Below the pieces are notes generated by a model that was given only the letters and a program-made list of their open reading frames with translations, ran no database searches and was not told where the DNA came from. Shown one piece after another: positions 52,003 through 61,738 of a stretch of DNA of 64,000 nt. The position numbers and the translations under genes are program-made. This DNA is from Sphingopyxis sp. OAS728 (GTDB taxonomy: Bacteria; Pseudomonadota; Alphaproteobacteria; Sphingomonadales; Sphingomonadaceae). Positions within the stretch are counted from its first letter, which is position 1. Each line of letters opens with the position of its first letter. The stretch covers positions 620,001 through 684,000 of the forward strand of contig NZ_JADBDT010000001.1 in NCBI RefSeq assembly GCF_014873485.1, read 5' to 3'.

Positions 52003-53724
52003 TCAGAAGACCGCGTTCGGCGTCTCCTCCTTCATCATCGCGGCGCGCACCATCGGGATCGGCGGGCCGCCATAGGACAGGAACTCGTCGTGGAACGCCT
52101 TCCACTTCGTCTTGTCGCCCTTGGTCCAATCGTCGCGCAGCTTGCGGATCATCAGCTTGCCCATCGTGTAATTGAGATAGGCCGGGTCATAGGTGCCCCG
52201 CGCCGCCTGTTGCCGCGAGTTGCCCTCATCCTGATAGCATTGCTCCTTGAACAGCTTTTCGCTGTCCGCGACGGTCATGCCCTTGGTGTGCAGCCCGATC
52301 GCCGACAGGTAGCGGCAGTCGCGCAGCAGCGCGTTCGACAGCTGACCGATATGCGTTTCGGGATCGCCCTCGCCCAGCCCGGCATCCCACATCATCTCCT
52401 CGGTATAATGCGCCCAGCCCTCGGCGAAGGCATAGCCGACGAACAGCTTGCCGAAGATGCTTTCCGCGCGGTTCGAATGGAGGAAATTGAGGAAGTGGCC
52501 CGGCCACACCTCGTGGACCGAGGTGAAGAGCAGATCCTTACGACCCGGTACGAAATCGGCCTGCGTCTGCTTGTCCCAGCTCGGGTCGGGCGGCGAGATG
52601 TAATAGACCGACGGCAGGCCTTTCTCATACGGCCCCGGAATGTCGATATAGGCGCTGTTCTGCCGGTTGTACGGCGGCGATTCCTCGACCTGCGCCTGTT
52701 CGGTGCCGGGGATCGTGACGATATCCTTCTCGATCAGGAAAGCGCGCAGTGTGGGGAGCTGGCGTCGCGCTTCGGCGACCGGGCCGTCGGCGGGCTTGTC
52801 CGAATTCATCTTCTTCATGCAGTCGGCGATCGTCATGCCCGCGGCATAGGTCGCGCAGGCCGCCTTCAATGCGTCCTGATTGCGCTTGAGGTCAGCCTGC
52901 CCGATCCGCTCCAGCTCGTCGAGCGGGGTGTCGACACCCTCGTTGGTCAGGATCATCTTCGAGAATTTCTCGGCGCCAAGCGCATAGCCGTCGGGCGTGC
53001 CCGGCTGCGATCCGACATATTTGGCAAGGTCGGTCATCGCCGCACCGGCTTTTGCGGTTGCTTCGTCGAACTGCTTTTGCAGCGCCTCGTCCTTGACCGA
53101 AGCGAAGGCGGCCTTGGCGTCGCCCTTATAATAATCGGCGAAGCCGCCGAAGCCCGCGGTGCCATATTTGACGAAGGTCGCGGGGAGCGGCAGCTTCAGA
53201 TTCGCCTTGATCTGCGCGGCAGCGGCAGGGACTTTTTCGGCATAAGCGATGAACGCCTTCATCCGCGTCGTCGCATCGGCATAGGGACGCGCGATATAGA
53301 CATTGGGGTCGAGCGCGCCGGTGTAGAAGGCCGGGTTCTTCTGCGCAAAGTCGGTATCGCGGAGGAAGAAGAGCTGCCCCTGCGCGACATGCACCAGATA
53401 ATCGCGCTCGAACCTTTCGGCGGCGCTCATCTCGCCGTCAAACGCCTTGGCGTCGGCGATCGCTTTTTCCAGATATGTGGCCTGTTTTTCCAGCCCCTCG
53501 GGCGACCAGTCGGGGAGTTGCCCGTCGAATTCATGCTTGCCCTGATAGACCGCGAAATTGGGGTTGAGCGGGAAATAGCCCTTCAGGAAATTGTCGCGGA
53601 ATTCGGTCCAGTTCTTCGCGCTCGGCGCGGTCGCCGACTTGTTGTCCGACGCGTTGCACGCGGTGAGGACCAGCAGTGTTGCGGCCATCGCCGCGCCGCC
53701 GAAACGGGCAAACTTACTCTTCAT
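52003..53724 (-). CDS. DUF885 lipoprotein, putative metallopeptidase
   Basis: A 573-residue outer-envelope lipoprotein (lipobox LTAC, C23). The DUF885 C-terminal half carries the HExxxGH-like zinc motif TSVHEVWPGHFLNFLH (about 401-416), the downstream glutamate-containing FAEGWAHYTEEMMWD, and RDCRYLSAIGLHTKGMT. DUF885 proteins are sometimes compared to gluzincin peptidases; the substrate is unknown. Promoter for this gene should sit between 53725 and the divergent MFS gene. Confidence 0.88.
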   Translation of the reverse strand: MKSKFARFGGAAMAATLLVLTACNASDNKSATAPSAKNWTEFRDNFLKGYFPLNPNFAVYQGKHEFDGQLPDWSPEGLEKQATYLEKAIADAKAFDGEMSAAERFERDYLVHVAQGQLFFLRDTDFAQKNPAFYTGALDPNVYIARPYADATTRMKAFIAYAEKVPAAAAQIKANLKLPLPATFVKYGTAGFGGFADYYKGDAKAAFASVKDEALQKQFDEATAKAGAAMTDLAKYVGSQPGTPDGYALGAEKFSKMILTNEGVDTPLDELERIGQADLKRNQDALKAACATYAAGMTIADCMKKMNSDKPADGPVAEARRQLPTLRAFLIEKDIVTIPGTEQAQVEESPPYNRQNSAYIDIPGPYEKGLPSVYYISPPDPSWDKQTQADFVPGRKDLLFTSVHEVWPGHFLNFLHSNRAESIFGKLFVGYAFAEGWAHYTEEMMWDAGLGEGDPETHIGQLSNALLRDCRYLSAIGLHTKGMTVADSEKLFKEQCYQDEGNSRQQAARGTYDPAYLNYTMGKLMIRKLRDDWTKGDKTKWKAFHDEFLSYGGPPIPMVRAAMMKEETPNAVF

Positions 53725-53852
53725 TCGATAATCTCCCTGACTCCTGTGCGCGTGCTTCTGCCAGCCACCCCGATCAATGACATCCGATAATCGACGAACG
53801 GCAAAGCTATGCTATCTGGACAGCGACGAAAAGCGGGCTACGGCGTTCATCA

Positions 53853-55166
53853 ATGGCGACGATCCCCCCACCCGAAGGCGAAGAACCGGTGATGCCGGAG
53901 GCGACGCCCAAAGCCCCCTCCCCGCTCAGCTACCCCGATTTCCGTTATTTCTGGGTCGCGCGCTTTACCGCGGTGATGGCGACGATCGCGATGGTCGTGG
54001 TGATCGGCTACCAGCTCTATGACACCGCCCGCACCGACTATGGCATGTCGATCAAGGAAGCGTCGTTCCAGCTCGGATTGCTCGGCCTCTTCCAGTTCGT
54101 TCCGCTGGCAATCCTGACCCCCGTCGCCGGCTGGGCGGCCGACCGGTTCGAACGGCGCAGCGTCGCGATCTTCTCGAACCTCATCGATCTCCTCATCGCG
54201 GCGACGCTCGGCTGGTTCACCTGGACCGATGGGCTCACCCTGCCTTTGCTCTTCGGTCTCGCGGCGCTGCACGGCGTGGCACGCGTCTTCTCCGGCCCCG
54301 CGATGAGCGCGATTGCGCCCAACATCGTCCCGCCCGCCGTCCTTCCGCGCGCGATCGCGATGAGCAGCATCGCCTGGCAGTCGGCGTCGGTGATCGGCCC
54401 CGCTGCGGGCGGCCTCATCTATGCAGCGCATCCGGGCGCCGTATATGTCTTCTCCGCGATACTGCTCGCCGTCTCGGCCTTCACCCTCAGCCGCGTGCGC
54501 CCCGTATTGCCGCCCCCCGCCGAAGTGCGCCGCCACCCGCTGCGCGAAATGGTCGACGGGTTGCGGTTCGTCTGGGTCGAACGCTTCCTGCTCGGGACGA
54601 TCACGCTCGACCTTTTTGCCGTGCTTCTGGCCGGGGCGACCGCAATGTTCCCGGTGTTCGCGCGCGACATCTTGCACGCCGGGCCCGAAGGCGCCGGTTT
54701 GATGCGCGCCGCCGTGGCCTTCGGGTCGGTTGCTGTTGCGGTGGGCCTCGCCATCCGTCCAATCGAGCGCAATGTCGGCGTGAAGATGCTCTGGGCCGTG
54801 GCCGCGTTCGGCGTCGGGACGGTGGCGTTCGGCCTTTCGACCAATCTGATCCTGTCGCTCGCCATCCTCGTAATCATGGGCGCCGCCGACATGTTCTCGG
54901 TCTTCGTTCGCGGGACGCTGATCCAGCTCAACACGCCCGATCATATGCGCGGGCGTGTCAGCGCGGCTTCGGGGCTCGCCATATCCGCCTCGAACGAGCT
55001 CGGCGAGATGCGCGCCGGCGCGATGGCCGCCGCGCTCGGTCCGGTCGGCGCCGTCGTCATCGGCGGGGCGGCGGCGGTCGGCGTCACGGCGCTCTGGGCG
55101 TGGATATTCCCCGAGCTACGCCGCGCGCGCACATTCGAGCCGCAGTTCAGACAGGCCAGCGAATAG
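53853..55166 (+). CDS. MFS transporter, EntS-like
   Basis: A 437-residue permease with about 12 hydrophobic helices. YPDFRYFWVARFTAVMATIAMVVVIGYQLYD and LTPVAGWAADRFERRSVAIFSNLIDLL (MFS loop 2-3 motif) resemble the enterobactin-exporter EntS group; further on RGTLIQLNTPDHMRGRVSAASGLAISASNELGEMRAGAMA is also typical. The N-terminal 25 residues are Pro-rich and cytoplasmic. Export of siderophore or drug is plausible only. Divergent from the DUF885 gene. Confidence 0.85.
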   Translation: MATIPPPEGEEPVMPEATPKAPSPLSYPDFRYFWVARFTAVMATIAMVVVIGYQLYDTARTDYGMSIKEASFQLGLLGLFQFVPLAILTPVAGWAADRFERRSVAIFSNLIDLLIAATLGWFTWTDGLTLPLLFGLAALHGVARVFSGPAMSAIAPNIVPPAVLPRAIAMSSIAWQSASVIGPAAGGLIYAAHPGAVYVFSAILLAVSAFTLSRVRPVLPPPAEVRRHPLREMVDGLRFVWVERFLLGTITLDLFAVLLAGATAMFPVFARDILHAGPEGAGLMRAAVAFGSVAVAVGLAIRPIERNVGVKMLWAVAAFGVGTVAFGLSTNLILSLAILVIMGAADMFSVFVRGTLIQLNTPDHMRGRVSAASGLAISASNELGEMRAGAMAAALGPVGAVVIGGAAAVGVTALWAWIFPELRRARTFEPQFRQASE

Positions 55167-55213
55167 CATGAAAACCATTCGCCGTGCCTCGCGCTCATTT
55201 CGTCAAAAGGCTA

Positions 55214-55240
55214 TTGTCAATTTAATTGGTTGAGTTATCT
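55214..55240 (+). promoter_or_regulatory. Possible promoter of the hydrolase-cysK pair
   Basis: A distinctly AT-rich patch in otherwise GC-rich DNA contains TTGTCA (55214-55219) and TTATCT (55235-55240) 15 bases apart, about 55-80 bases upstream of the hydrolase ATG. The spacing is short for sigma70, so confidence is low. Confidence 0.3.
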
Positions 55241-55294
55241 GTCACTCACCCGTCACCGCGGTTCCCCCTCTCTCCTTCCGACGGAGCGACCGCC

Positions 55295-55963
55295 ATGCAC
55301 TATTCGAATATCCGCCACAAAATCCTGACCATTCCCGGGCTCTACAACAGCGGCCCGACCCATTGGCAAAGCCTGTGGGAGCGAAGCTTCACCAACTGCG
55401 AACGAATCGAGCTCGGCGGCTGGGACGAGCCGGTGAAGGACGAATGGGTCGACCGGATCGCCGCCGCGATCGATGCAGAACATGACCCCGTCCTCATCGC
55501 CGCGCATAGCCTCGGCTGCCATGCCTTCGCCCACTGGTTCGCGATCGCGAGCAGTGTCGCGCGCGACCGCATTGCCGGCGCGCTGCTGGTGGCCCCGCCC
55601 GACCTCAGCCAGCTCCGCCGCGACACGCGAGTCGAAAGCTTCACCGACTCGCCCGCATTGTCGTCGCAGGTCCCGATGATCGTCGTCGCCAGCGATGACG
55701 ACCCCTATGCCAAAACCTCCCATGTCTGGCGCCTGTCGCGGCTTTGGGACGCACGCTTCGTCAATGCCGGTCCCTTCGGCCACATCAACGCAGACTCGGG
55801 CGTCGCCGACTGGCCTTATGGACAGTATCTGCTGGCGTCGTTACAACCCGCGACCACGCCGGCGCTGGCGGATGAGGCACTCTGGCTGCGCGCCGGAGAC
55901 TGGCCAAATCGCGTCCGCCGCGACCCGCGATTCGAGTTCAAAGAGAGAGCGCACCGATCATGA
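55295..55963 (+). CDS. RBBP9/YdeN-type alpha/beta hydrolase
   Basis: A 222-residue small hydrolase. [20 protein letters not shown] near the N-terminus is the RBBP9/YdeN motif; the nucleophile is S72 in [14 protein letters not shown], the acid is in [10 protein letters not shown] and the His in [11 protein letters not shown]. It is likely a serine esterase of unknown substrate. The start is the ATG after CGGAGCG. It overlaps cysK by four bases (ATGA), so is translationally coupled to it. Confidence 0.88.
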   Translation: MHYSNIRHKILTIPGLYNSGPTHWQSLWERSFTNCERIELGGWDEPVKDEWVDRIAAAIDAEHDPVLIAAHSLGCHAFAHWFAIASSVARDRIAGALLVAPPDLSQLRRDTRVESFTDSPALSSQVPMIVVASDDDPYAKTSHVWRLSRLWDARFVNAGPFGHINADSGVADWPYGQYLLASLQPATTPALADEALWLRAGDWPNRVRRDPRFEFKERAHRS

Positions 55964-56880
55964 AAGCCAATTCGATCCTCGAGACCATCGGCAACACGCC
56001 GCACATCCGTGTCGCGAAGCTGTTCCCCGACGCCGAAGTCTGGGTGAAGTCGGAACGCAGCAATCCCGGTGGGTCGATCAAGGATCGCATCGGCCTCGCG
56101 ATGATCGAGGCGGCCGAAAAGGACGGCAGCCTGAAAGCCGGCGGCACCATCGTCGAGCCGACGTCGGGGAACACCGGCATCGGCCTCGCGATGGCGGCCG
56201 CGGTCAAAGGTTACAAGCTCGTCCTCGTCATGCCCGAAAGCATGTCGGTCGAACGCCGCCGCCTGATGCTCGCTTACGGCGCGACCTTCGACCTCACCCC
56301 GCGCGAAAAGGGCATGAAGGGCGCGATCGAACGCGCGATCGAGCTGGTCGAAACGACCCCCGGCGCGTGGATGCCGCAGCAGTTCGAGAACGAAGCCAAT
56401 ATCGACGTCCATGTCCGTACGACGGGCCCCGAAATCCTCGCCGATTTCAAGGACAGCCCGATCGACGTGCTGATCACCGGCGTCGGCACCGGCGGCCACA
56501 TCACCGGCGTTGCCCAATTCCTGAAAGGCCATTGGCCGAACCTGAAAGTCTATGCGGTCGAGCCCGAAGCCTCGCCGGTCATCTCGGGCGGCCAGCCCGC
56601 GCCGCACCCGATCCAGGGCATCGGCGCCGGCTTCATCCCGCGCAACCTGCACACCGACCTGCTCGACGGCGTGATCAAGGTCGATGCCGCCGCCGCCAAG
56701 GATTTCGCACGCCGCTCCGCCACCGAGGAAGGCATGCTCGTCGGCATCTCGTCGGGTGCAACGCTCGCCGCGATCGCGCAGAAGCTCGGCGAACTTCCCG
56801 CGGGGAGCCGCGTGCTCGGCTTCAACTACGACACCGGCGAACGTTATCTGTCGGTTCCCGATTTCCTCCCGGAGATCTGA
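55960..56880 (+). CDS. cysK: Cysteine synthase A
   Basis: A 306-residue O-acetylserine sulfhydrylase. PLP lysine K41 in [15 protein letters not shown], the substrate loop [16 protein letters not shown], the phosphate loop [11 protein letters not shown] and the C-terminal [12 protein letters not shown] are typical of CysK. It is physically separate from the cysD-cysNC-cysQ genes 6 kb away but uses the same assimilated sulfide. The upstream hydrolase overlaps its start. Confidence 0.94.
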   Translation: MKANSILETIGNTPHIRVAKLFPDAEVWVKSERSNPGGSIKDRIGLAMIEAAEKDGSLKAGGTIVEPTSGNTGIGLAMAAAVKGYKLVLVMPESMSVERRRLMLAYGATFDLTPREKGMKGAIERAIELVETTPGAWMPQQFENEANIDVHVRTTGPEILADFKDSPIDVLITGVGTGGHITGVAQFLKGHWPNLKVYAVEPEASPVISGGQPAPHPIQGIGAGFIPRNLHTDLLDGVIKVDAAAAKDFARRSATEEGMLVGISSGATLAAIAQKLGELPAGSRVLGFNYDTGERYLSVPDFLPEI

Positions 56881-56889
56881 GGCCGGATC

Positions 56890-58047
56890 GTGCCCCCCAA
56901 TGGCAATCAAACGGCGCTGCCCGACGGGCGCGACTGGACGGGCTGGCTGTTCGTCCTGATCGCCGTCGCGGCGGTCGTCGTGGTGCTCTACGCGAGCCAT
57001 TCGACGGGCAGCCGAGGACCGCGTCACGCTCATGCGCGCCCGGTCGCACCGCCCGCCGACGTCGTGCCCGAGGTCGCGCCGATGGAACTCGCGCCCGTCA
57101 CCGAAGATGACGCACGCGCGCAGAACGCCGAAGTCGCGCTGATCACCAAGGGCTTCGTTGCAGCGCGGCCGTTCGTTTATGCCGGCGGCGGCGACGCGAA
57201 AGCTCGCGCCCGCGACTGCCTTGCCGCCGCGATGCTTTACGAGGCGGGCGACGACGCCAAGGGGCAGCAGGCGGTCGGCCAGGTCGTGATCAATCGCGCC
57301 CGGCATCCGGCCTTCCCCAAATCGATTTGCGGCGTCGTCTTCCAGGGGTCGGAACGCACGACCGGGTGCCAGTTCACCTTCACCTGCGACGGCGCGCTCA
57401 ATCGCCGCTATTCGGACGCCGCATGGCAGCGCGCCCGCAACAATGCCGACATGATGCTGTCGGGCGGAACCTATCCGCCCGTCGGCCTCGCCACCCATTA
57501 TCACACCGACTGGGTGCGCCCCTATTGGAGCGACAGCCTCGAAAAGATCGCGATCGTCGATACGCACCTGTTTTTCCGCTGGCCGGGCTATTGGGGCACG
57601 CCGGGCGCGTTCCGCGGCGCGGTGTCGGGCAGCGACGGGCCAGTGGCCAAGCTCGCGGCGATATCGCCGCTGCACGCGATCGCGCTGGGACTGCCGACCG
57701 ATCTGGCCACGGGCGTCGACGCCAATGCCGCGGTCGGCGAAGCACGCGTCGTCGCCGGCGCGGGCGAGAGCGCGGGCCGCGATACCATCTACACCCAGCT
57801 CGACCGCAAGGCGGCGCCCGAAAGCTTCGTCACCACGGCGCTGCGCCTCTGCGGCGACAAGCCCTATTGCAAGTTCATGGGCTGGACCAACCCGACCCTC
57901 AAACCCAACAGCGACGCGATGAGCGATACGCAGCGCGCGGCGATGACCTTCTCCTACCTTCGCGACGACAAGGCGGGGTTCGAAAAGGCGCTGTGGAATT
58001 GCAGCGAGTACAAGCGCGACGATGCGCGCCAGTGCATGAAGCGTTGA
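56890..58047 (+). CDS. SleB-type cell-wall hydrolase
   Basis: A 385-residue membrane-anchored protein. One N-terminal helix (WLFVLIAVAAVVVVLYA, about 19-35) is followed by a His/Pro-rich linker and a SleB/Hydrolase_2 domain: CLAAAMLYEAGDDAKGQQAVGQVVINRARHPAFPKSICGVVFQGS with candidate catalytic E118, then CQFTFTCDG and THYHTDWVRPYW. Such domains cleave peptidoglycan glycan strands. The C-terminal 130 residues, with conserved-looking cysteine pairs, are unrecognised. GTG start 10 bases after cysK. Confidence 0.85.
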   Translation: MPPNGNQTALPDGRDWTGWLFVLIAVAAVVVVLYASHSTGSRGPRHAHARPVAPPADVVPEVAPMELAPVTEDDARAQNAEVALITKGFVAARPFVYAGGGDAKARARDCLAAAMLYEAGDDAKGQQAVGQVVINRARHPAFPKSICGVVFQGSERTTGCQFTFTCDGALNRRYSDAAWQRARNNADMMLSGGTYPPVGLATHYHTDWVRPYWSDSLEKIAIVDTHLFFRWPGYWGTPGAFRGAVSGSDGPVAKLAAISPLHAIALGLPTDLATGVDANAAVGEARVVAGAGESAGRDTIYTQLDRKAAPESFVTTALRLCGDKPYCKFMGWTNPTLKPNSDAMSDTQRAAMTFSYLRDDKAGFEKALWNCSEYKRDDARQCMKR

Positions 58048-58083
58048 CTGCTTTTTCATGGTCGCCCGATTTTAGGGCATCGG

Positions 58084-58623
58084 TCAGCTGGCCGGGCATT
58101 GCCCCATATATTTGCTGTTCGTCGTTACGACTATTCGCGTGCTGAACCCGACACCTTCCGAGAAGGCTAGGCTTTCAACATTCGCCGTCATAGCCGTTGC
58201 GGAATGTGCCGCCTGCACATTCATGTCGGCCTTGAACCCATCGGCCATTGAACCGCAAGTGCCCTTGATCCGCAGGATACGCTGATCTGCCTCGACCTCG
58301 CCCAGAACACAGGCGGCTTCAATCTTGATCCCGGGCAACACCAAATCGCTGCCCGGTGGCCGTATCGAGCCGATGCAATCTTCGGTGTCCATCGAAGAAC
58401 CGATCGCCTGCTTCAGCCGTTCTGCGGCCCCCGCGGGGATCGGGCGACCCGGCGTTGGCACAATGGTCGCATCGATGATCTGGATCGTCGTGCGCCAGCG
58501 GCCCGGCTTCAATCCCATTTCTCCGACGATGTCCAAAGAATTGGGCTGCATCGCCGCAACCGCCGATACCAATGCGGACGCGCCTGTCACGACGACGCCC
58601 ATGCACAAAATTCCTCGGCGCAT
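58084..58623 (-). CDS. DUF3617 domain secreted protein
   Basis: A 179-residue protein with an N-terminal hydrophobic signal (GILCMGVVVTGASALVSAVAAM). DUF3617 traits are GLKPGRWRTTIQIID (family consensus start), a pair of cysteines (DCIGSIRPPG and ACVLGEV), then SMADGFKADMNVQ and a final GQCPAS. Members are common in sphingomonads and remain uncharacterised; the fold is probably a small beta-protein in the periplasm. It lies alone between sleB and the MDR gene. Confidence 0.8.
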   Translation of the reverse strand: MRRGILCMGVVVTGASALVSAVAAMQPNSLDIVGEMGLKPGRWRTTIQIIDATIVPTPGRPIPAGAAERLKQAIGSSMDTEDCIGSIRPPGSDLVLPGIKIEAACVLGEVEADQRILRIKGTCGSMADGFKADMNVQAAHSATAMTANVESLAFSEGVGFSTRIVVTTNSKYMGQCPAS

Positions 58624-58667
58624 CCAATCCCCCCAGCCTGTCCCTACCCCCGGGCGATGCCGGAGCC

Positions 58668-59801
58668 CTACGGACGAATGAGATATTTCTCACCCGTGCG
58701 CTTCGCATTATAGGCCTGCGCCGTATCGACGTTCAAGGCATCGGTCAGCGAGATTTCGTGACTGTAGTGGCTCTTGAAGGTCGTCGTGAGTTCGTCGACG
58801 ACGCGCTTGCGCATCCGGCCCACGGTCTCCATCCCCGCCTTTGCCATGAACGGCGTGAGCAGGAAGCCGCCGAGCGCCCAGGTCAGGCCGAAGCTGCGCG
58901 CCGAGAAGGTGGTCGGCGACAGGTCGAGCGCGCCATAGATATAGACCTGTTTGAACGTGTCCGAACCGTAGCGGCTGTAGGTCGTCATGCGCTTGACCGC
59001 GGCCGCCTCCATAGCGGTCAGGATCTGGCCCGCGAGTTTGCCGCCGCCCGTCGCGTCGAAGCCCAGCGTCGCGCCCGTCTCGACGATCGCGTCCACCAGC
59101 CGCTCCATGAAATCATCGGCGCTGCTGTTGACGATATGTTTGGCGCCGATGCCTTTCAGGATTTCGACCTGCGCGTCGCTGCGCACGATGTTGACGAGCG
59201 GGATACCGTCTTTCGCACATATCTTGACGAGCATCTGACCGAGGTTCGACGCCGCAGCCGTGTGGACGATTGCACTGTGGTTTTCCATCCGCATCGTCTC
59301 GGCGAACGCCAGCGAGGTGAGCGGATTGACGAAGCAGGAAGCGCCATCGGCGGGATCGGTGCCGTCGGGCAGCGGCATCACCATCTGCACCGGAAGGCAG
59401 CGATATTCGGCGTACATCTCGCCGCCGAGCAGCGCGACGGTCTTGCCGAGCAGCGCCTGCGCTTCCGGCGTGTCTCCCGCCGCTACGACGGTGCCGCAAC
59501 CTTCGTTACCGATCGCGAGCGCATCACCGATGCGCCCGCTCATCGCGCGCATACCCGCGGGCGGGACATCGGCCGTGATCAGCGGCAGACCGTCCCTGGT
59601 CGAGGCGCGCGCAGTCGACATGTCGGCGCCGCCGAACAACAGGCCGAGGTCCGACGGGTTGATCGGCGCGGCGAGCACTTTCACCAGCACTTCGTGCGGC
59701 TTCGGCGTCGGCATCGGGCGGCGCTCGAGCGAAACCTCCAGCTGCCCTTCAGGCTTCACGAGCGTCAGCATGGTGAGGTTGGTTTCAGGCAGGTGGGTCA
59801 T
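58668..59801 (-). CDS. Zinc-binding-dehydrogenase family (MDR) oxidoreductase
   Basis: A 377-residue MDR protein. The GroES-like N-terminal part includes HEVLVKVLAAPINPSDLGLLFGGADMS, GNEGCGTVVAAGDTPE and the NAD(P) fold AAASNLGQMLVKICAKDGIPLVNIVRSDAQ. No zinc-site cysteines are seen, as in quinone-reductase-like MDR enzymes. Cofactor and substrate unknown. The start is the ATG after GGGAG; 21 in-frame codons upstream are not needed. The 215-base gap to the next divergent gene holds nothing recognisable. Confidence 0.85.
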   Translation of the reverse strand: MTHLPETNLTMLTLVKPEGQLEVSLERRPMPTPKPHEVLVKVLAAPINPSDLGLLFGGADMSTARASTRDGLPLITADVPPAGMRAMSGRIGDALAIGNEGCGTVVAAGDTPEAQALLGKTVALLGGEMYAEYRCLPVQMVMPLPDGTDPADGASCFVNPLTSLAFAETMRMENHSAIVHTAAASNLGQMLVKICAKDGIPLVNIVRSDAQVEILKGIGAKHIVNSSADDFMERLVDAIVETGATLGFDATGGGKLAGQILTAMEAAAVKRMTTYSRYGSDTFKQVYIYGALDLSPTTFSARSFGLTWALGGFLLTPFMAKAGMETVGRMRKRVVDELTTTFKSHYSHEISLTDALNVDTAQAYNAKRTGEKYLIRP

Positions 59802-60016
59802 CGCGCTTCTCCCGTTTTCGGTTTCTTGATGCAACGGATTAGGCTGCCGAACGGCGGCTGGCAATCACCAACCATCTCACGCTTCAGCCGACCTATCCCA
59901 AGGTGCAGGACAGCCTGTCCATCGGGCAACGGAACCTGGCGTACCGCACGGTATCTCCGAAGCCGCAAATGCGCGATTCAAGGCCTTACGGAAGATGACG
60001 ATAAGGAGGATACGAC

Positions 60017-60931
60017 ATGACTCTCGACACCATTTCGCGGACCGAAGCCCGCGCCGATGAACTGGTTCCGTCGCGCTACGCGGTACAGGTCGGCGACATC
60101 GACGTGCTGGTGATCAGCGACGGCGTGCTGCCAATCCCGGCGCATGTCCTCGCGCATAATGTCGAGACGAACGTCCTCGACGCCTGGCTGGACGAGCAGT
60201 TCCTCCCGCACGAAATCGCCGAATGGCCGCTGAACGTCCTTGTCGTGCGCAGCGGCGATCAGACCATCCTCGTCGACGCGGGGCTCGGCATGGACCCGAA
60301 CCTCAAGCTGGAAAAGGCCGGGCGGCTGGTTCAGCGGCTAGAGGCGTCGGGAATCCCGCTCGATTCGATCACCGATGTCATCGTGACCCACATGCATATG
60401 GACCATATCGGCGGGCTGATCATCGACGGCACGCACGAACGGATGCGCCCGGACCTGCGCGTTCATGTCGCGGCGGCCGAAGTCGAATTCTGGAAGGATC
60501 CCGACTTTTCGCAGACCGCAATGCCCGAGGGCTTCCCCAACGCGCTTCGGGGCGCGGCCAAACGCTTCATGGAGCAATATGGGAAGCAGATCCAAACGTT
60601 CGAGAAGGAAGCCCAGGTGGCGCCCGGCGTCACGGCGATACTTACCGGTGGCCACACGCCCGGCCATTGCATGGTCCGCGTCGCGTCCGACGGTGAGCGG
60701 CTGACCTTCGTGGGCGACGCGATCTTCCAGGTCGGCTTCGACCAGCCAGGCTGGTACAATGGCTTCGAGCATGATCCCGAGGAGTCGGCGCGTGTCCGCG
60801 TCAAGCTGCTCCGCGAGTTCGCCGAAACCCGCGAGGCCTTTGTGGCGACGCACCTGCCCTTCCCGTCCATCTATCATGTGGCGGTTGCGGGCGACGCCTT
60901 CCGCGCCGTCCCGGCGGTCTGGGATTACTGA
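60017..60931 (+). CDS. Metallo-beta-lactamase-fold hydrolase
   Basis: A 304-residue MBL-fold enzyme. The metal site is H125-x-H127-x-D129-H130 in THMHMDHIGG, followed by GGHTPGHCMVRV and FVGDAIFQ. The opening part VQVGDIDVLVISDGVLPIP and TILVDAGLGMDP is like lactonase/quorum-quenching and other MBL hydrolases. The actual substrate cannot be read. GGAGG lies well placed before the ATG. It converges with cysQ at a strong hairpin. Confidence 0.87.
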   Translation: MTLDTISRTEARADELVPSRYAVQVGDIDVLVISDGVLPIPAHVLAHNVETNVLDAWLDEQFLPHEIAEWPLNVLVVRSGDQTILVDAGLGMDPNLKLEKAGRLVQRLEASGIPLDSITDVIVTHMHMDHIGGLIIDGTHERMRPDLRVHVAAAEVEFWKDPDFSQTAMPEGFPNALRGAAKRFMEQYGKQIQTFEKEAQVAPGVTAILTGGHTPGHCMVRVASDGERLTFVGDAIFQVGFDQPGWYNGFEHDPEESARVRVKLLREFAETREAFVATHLPFPSIYHVAVAGDAFRAVPAVWDY

Positions 60932-60950
60932 GCCCGCCGCGAGATCGGAT

Positions 60951-60978
60951 ACCGTCGGCGTCTGAGCACGCCGACGGT
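60951..60978. terminator. Bidirectional terminator hairpin
   Basis: An 11-base perfect stem (ACCGTCGGCGT at 60951-60961, ACGCCGACGGT at 60968-60978) with a six-base loop lies between the stops of the MBL gene and cysQ. T-tracts are poor on both sides. Confidence 0.65.
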
Positions 60979-60986
60979 GCTTCGCT

Positions 60987-61736
60987 CTATTCGCCCGGAT
61001 AGGCGGCCGCGAGACGGAGGACGTCCTCTGCGAGTTCCGTCCGGCAGATCAGCAGGTCGGGCAGATAGGGATCGGCGCAATTGTAGACGAGCGCTGAGCC
61101 GTCGACGCGGCTGACATGCAGACCCGCCGCAACGGCGACCGCCGCGGGGGCGCAATTGTCCCATTCATACTGCCCTCCGGTGTGCAGGTAGATGTCGGCC
61201 TCGCCGCGCACGACCGCCATTGCCTTGGCGCCTGCCGACCCCATGGCGAGAAGTTCGGCACCCATTTTTTCCGCAACATAGACGGCTTCGGCGGCTGGCC
61301 GGGTGCGGCTCACCAGCATCTTGAGCGGAACGTTGGCGGGCTCCAGCGGCTTCGGAGACCCTGAGGTCAGTGTCAGCCCCAGCCCGGGCAGCGCCACCGC
61401 GCCAACGGTCGGCACGCCCCTGATCGCAAGCGCGACATGAACCGCCCAGTCGCTGCGGCCTTCGCTATATTCGCGCGTGCCGTCGAGCGGATCGACGATC
61501 CATGCGCGCTTGTTGTCGCAGCGGACGACATTGTCCTTCTCTTCCTCGGACAGAATGGCATCGTCGGGGCGCGCGGCGCGGAGTTCGTGCATCAGCATCG
61601 CATTGGCGCGCGCGTCGCCCGCCTGCCCGAGCGACTTGCCGACAAATTTGCCCGACGCCTGAAGATCGAGCAGCATCAGCCCGGCGGCCGTCGCGAGCCG
61701 TTCAGCCAGTTGTTCGTCACTTTCCTCCGCAGCCAT
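60987..61736 (-). CDS. cysQ: 3'(2'),5'-bisphosphate nucleotidase CysQ
   Basis: A 249-residue inositol-monophosphatase-superfamily enzyme. Metal ligands are E64/E65 in ILSEEEKD and D82-P-L-D85 in WIVDPLDGTREYSEG; the second motif is EWDNCAPAAVAVAAGL. It removes the 3'-phosphate from PAP/PAPS formed by APS kinase. It starts two bases after the cysNC stop and is evidently co-transcribed with cysD and cysNC. Confidence 0.9.
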   Translation of the reverse strand: MAAEESDEQLAERLATAAGLMLLDLQASGKFVGKSLGQAGDARANAMLMHELRAARPDDAILSEEEKDNVVRCDNKRAWIVDPLDGTREYSEGRSDWAVHVALAIRGVPTVGAVALPGLGLTLTSGSPKPLEPANVPLKMLVSRTRPAAEAVYVAEKMGAELLAMGSAGAKAMAVVRGEADIYLHTGGQYEWDNCAPAAVAVAAGLHVSRVDGSALVYNCADPYLPDLLICRTELAEDVLRLAAAYPGE

Positions 61737-61738
61737 AT

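Noticed and set aside
55168..55233. A 21-codon basic ORF in the AT-rich gap before the hydrolase gene
   Set aside because: Too short, no ribosome site and probably overlapping promoter sequence.
55816..58059. Long minus-strand open frame covering cysK and the SleB-type gene
   Set aside because: Both plus-strand genes show complete family motifs; the minus-strand translation has none.
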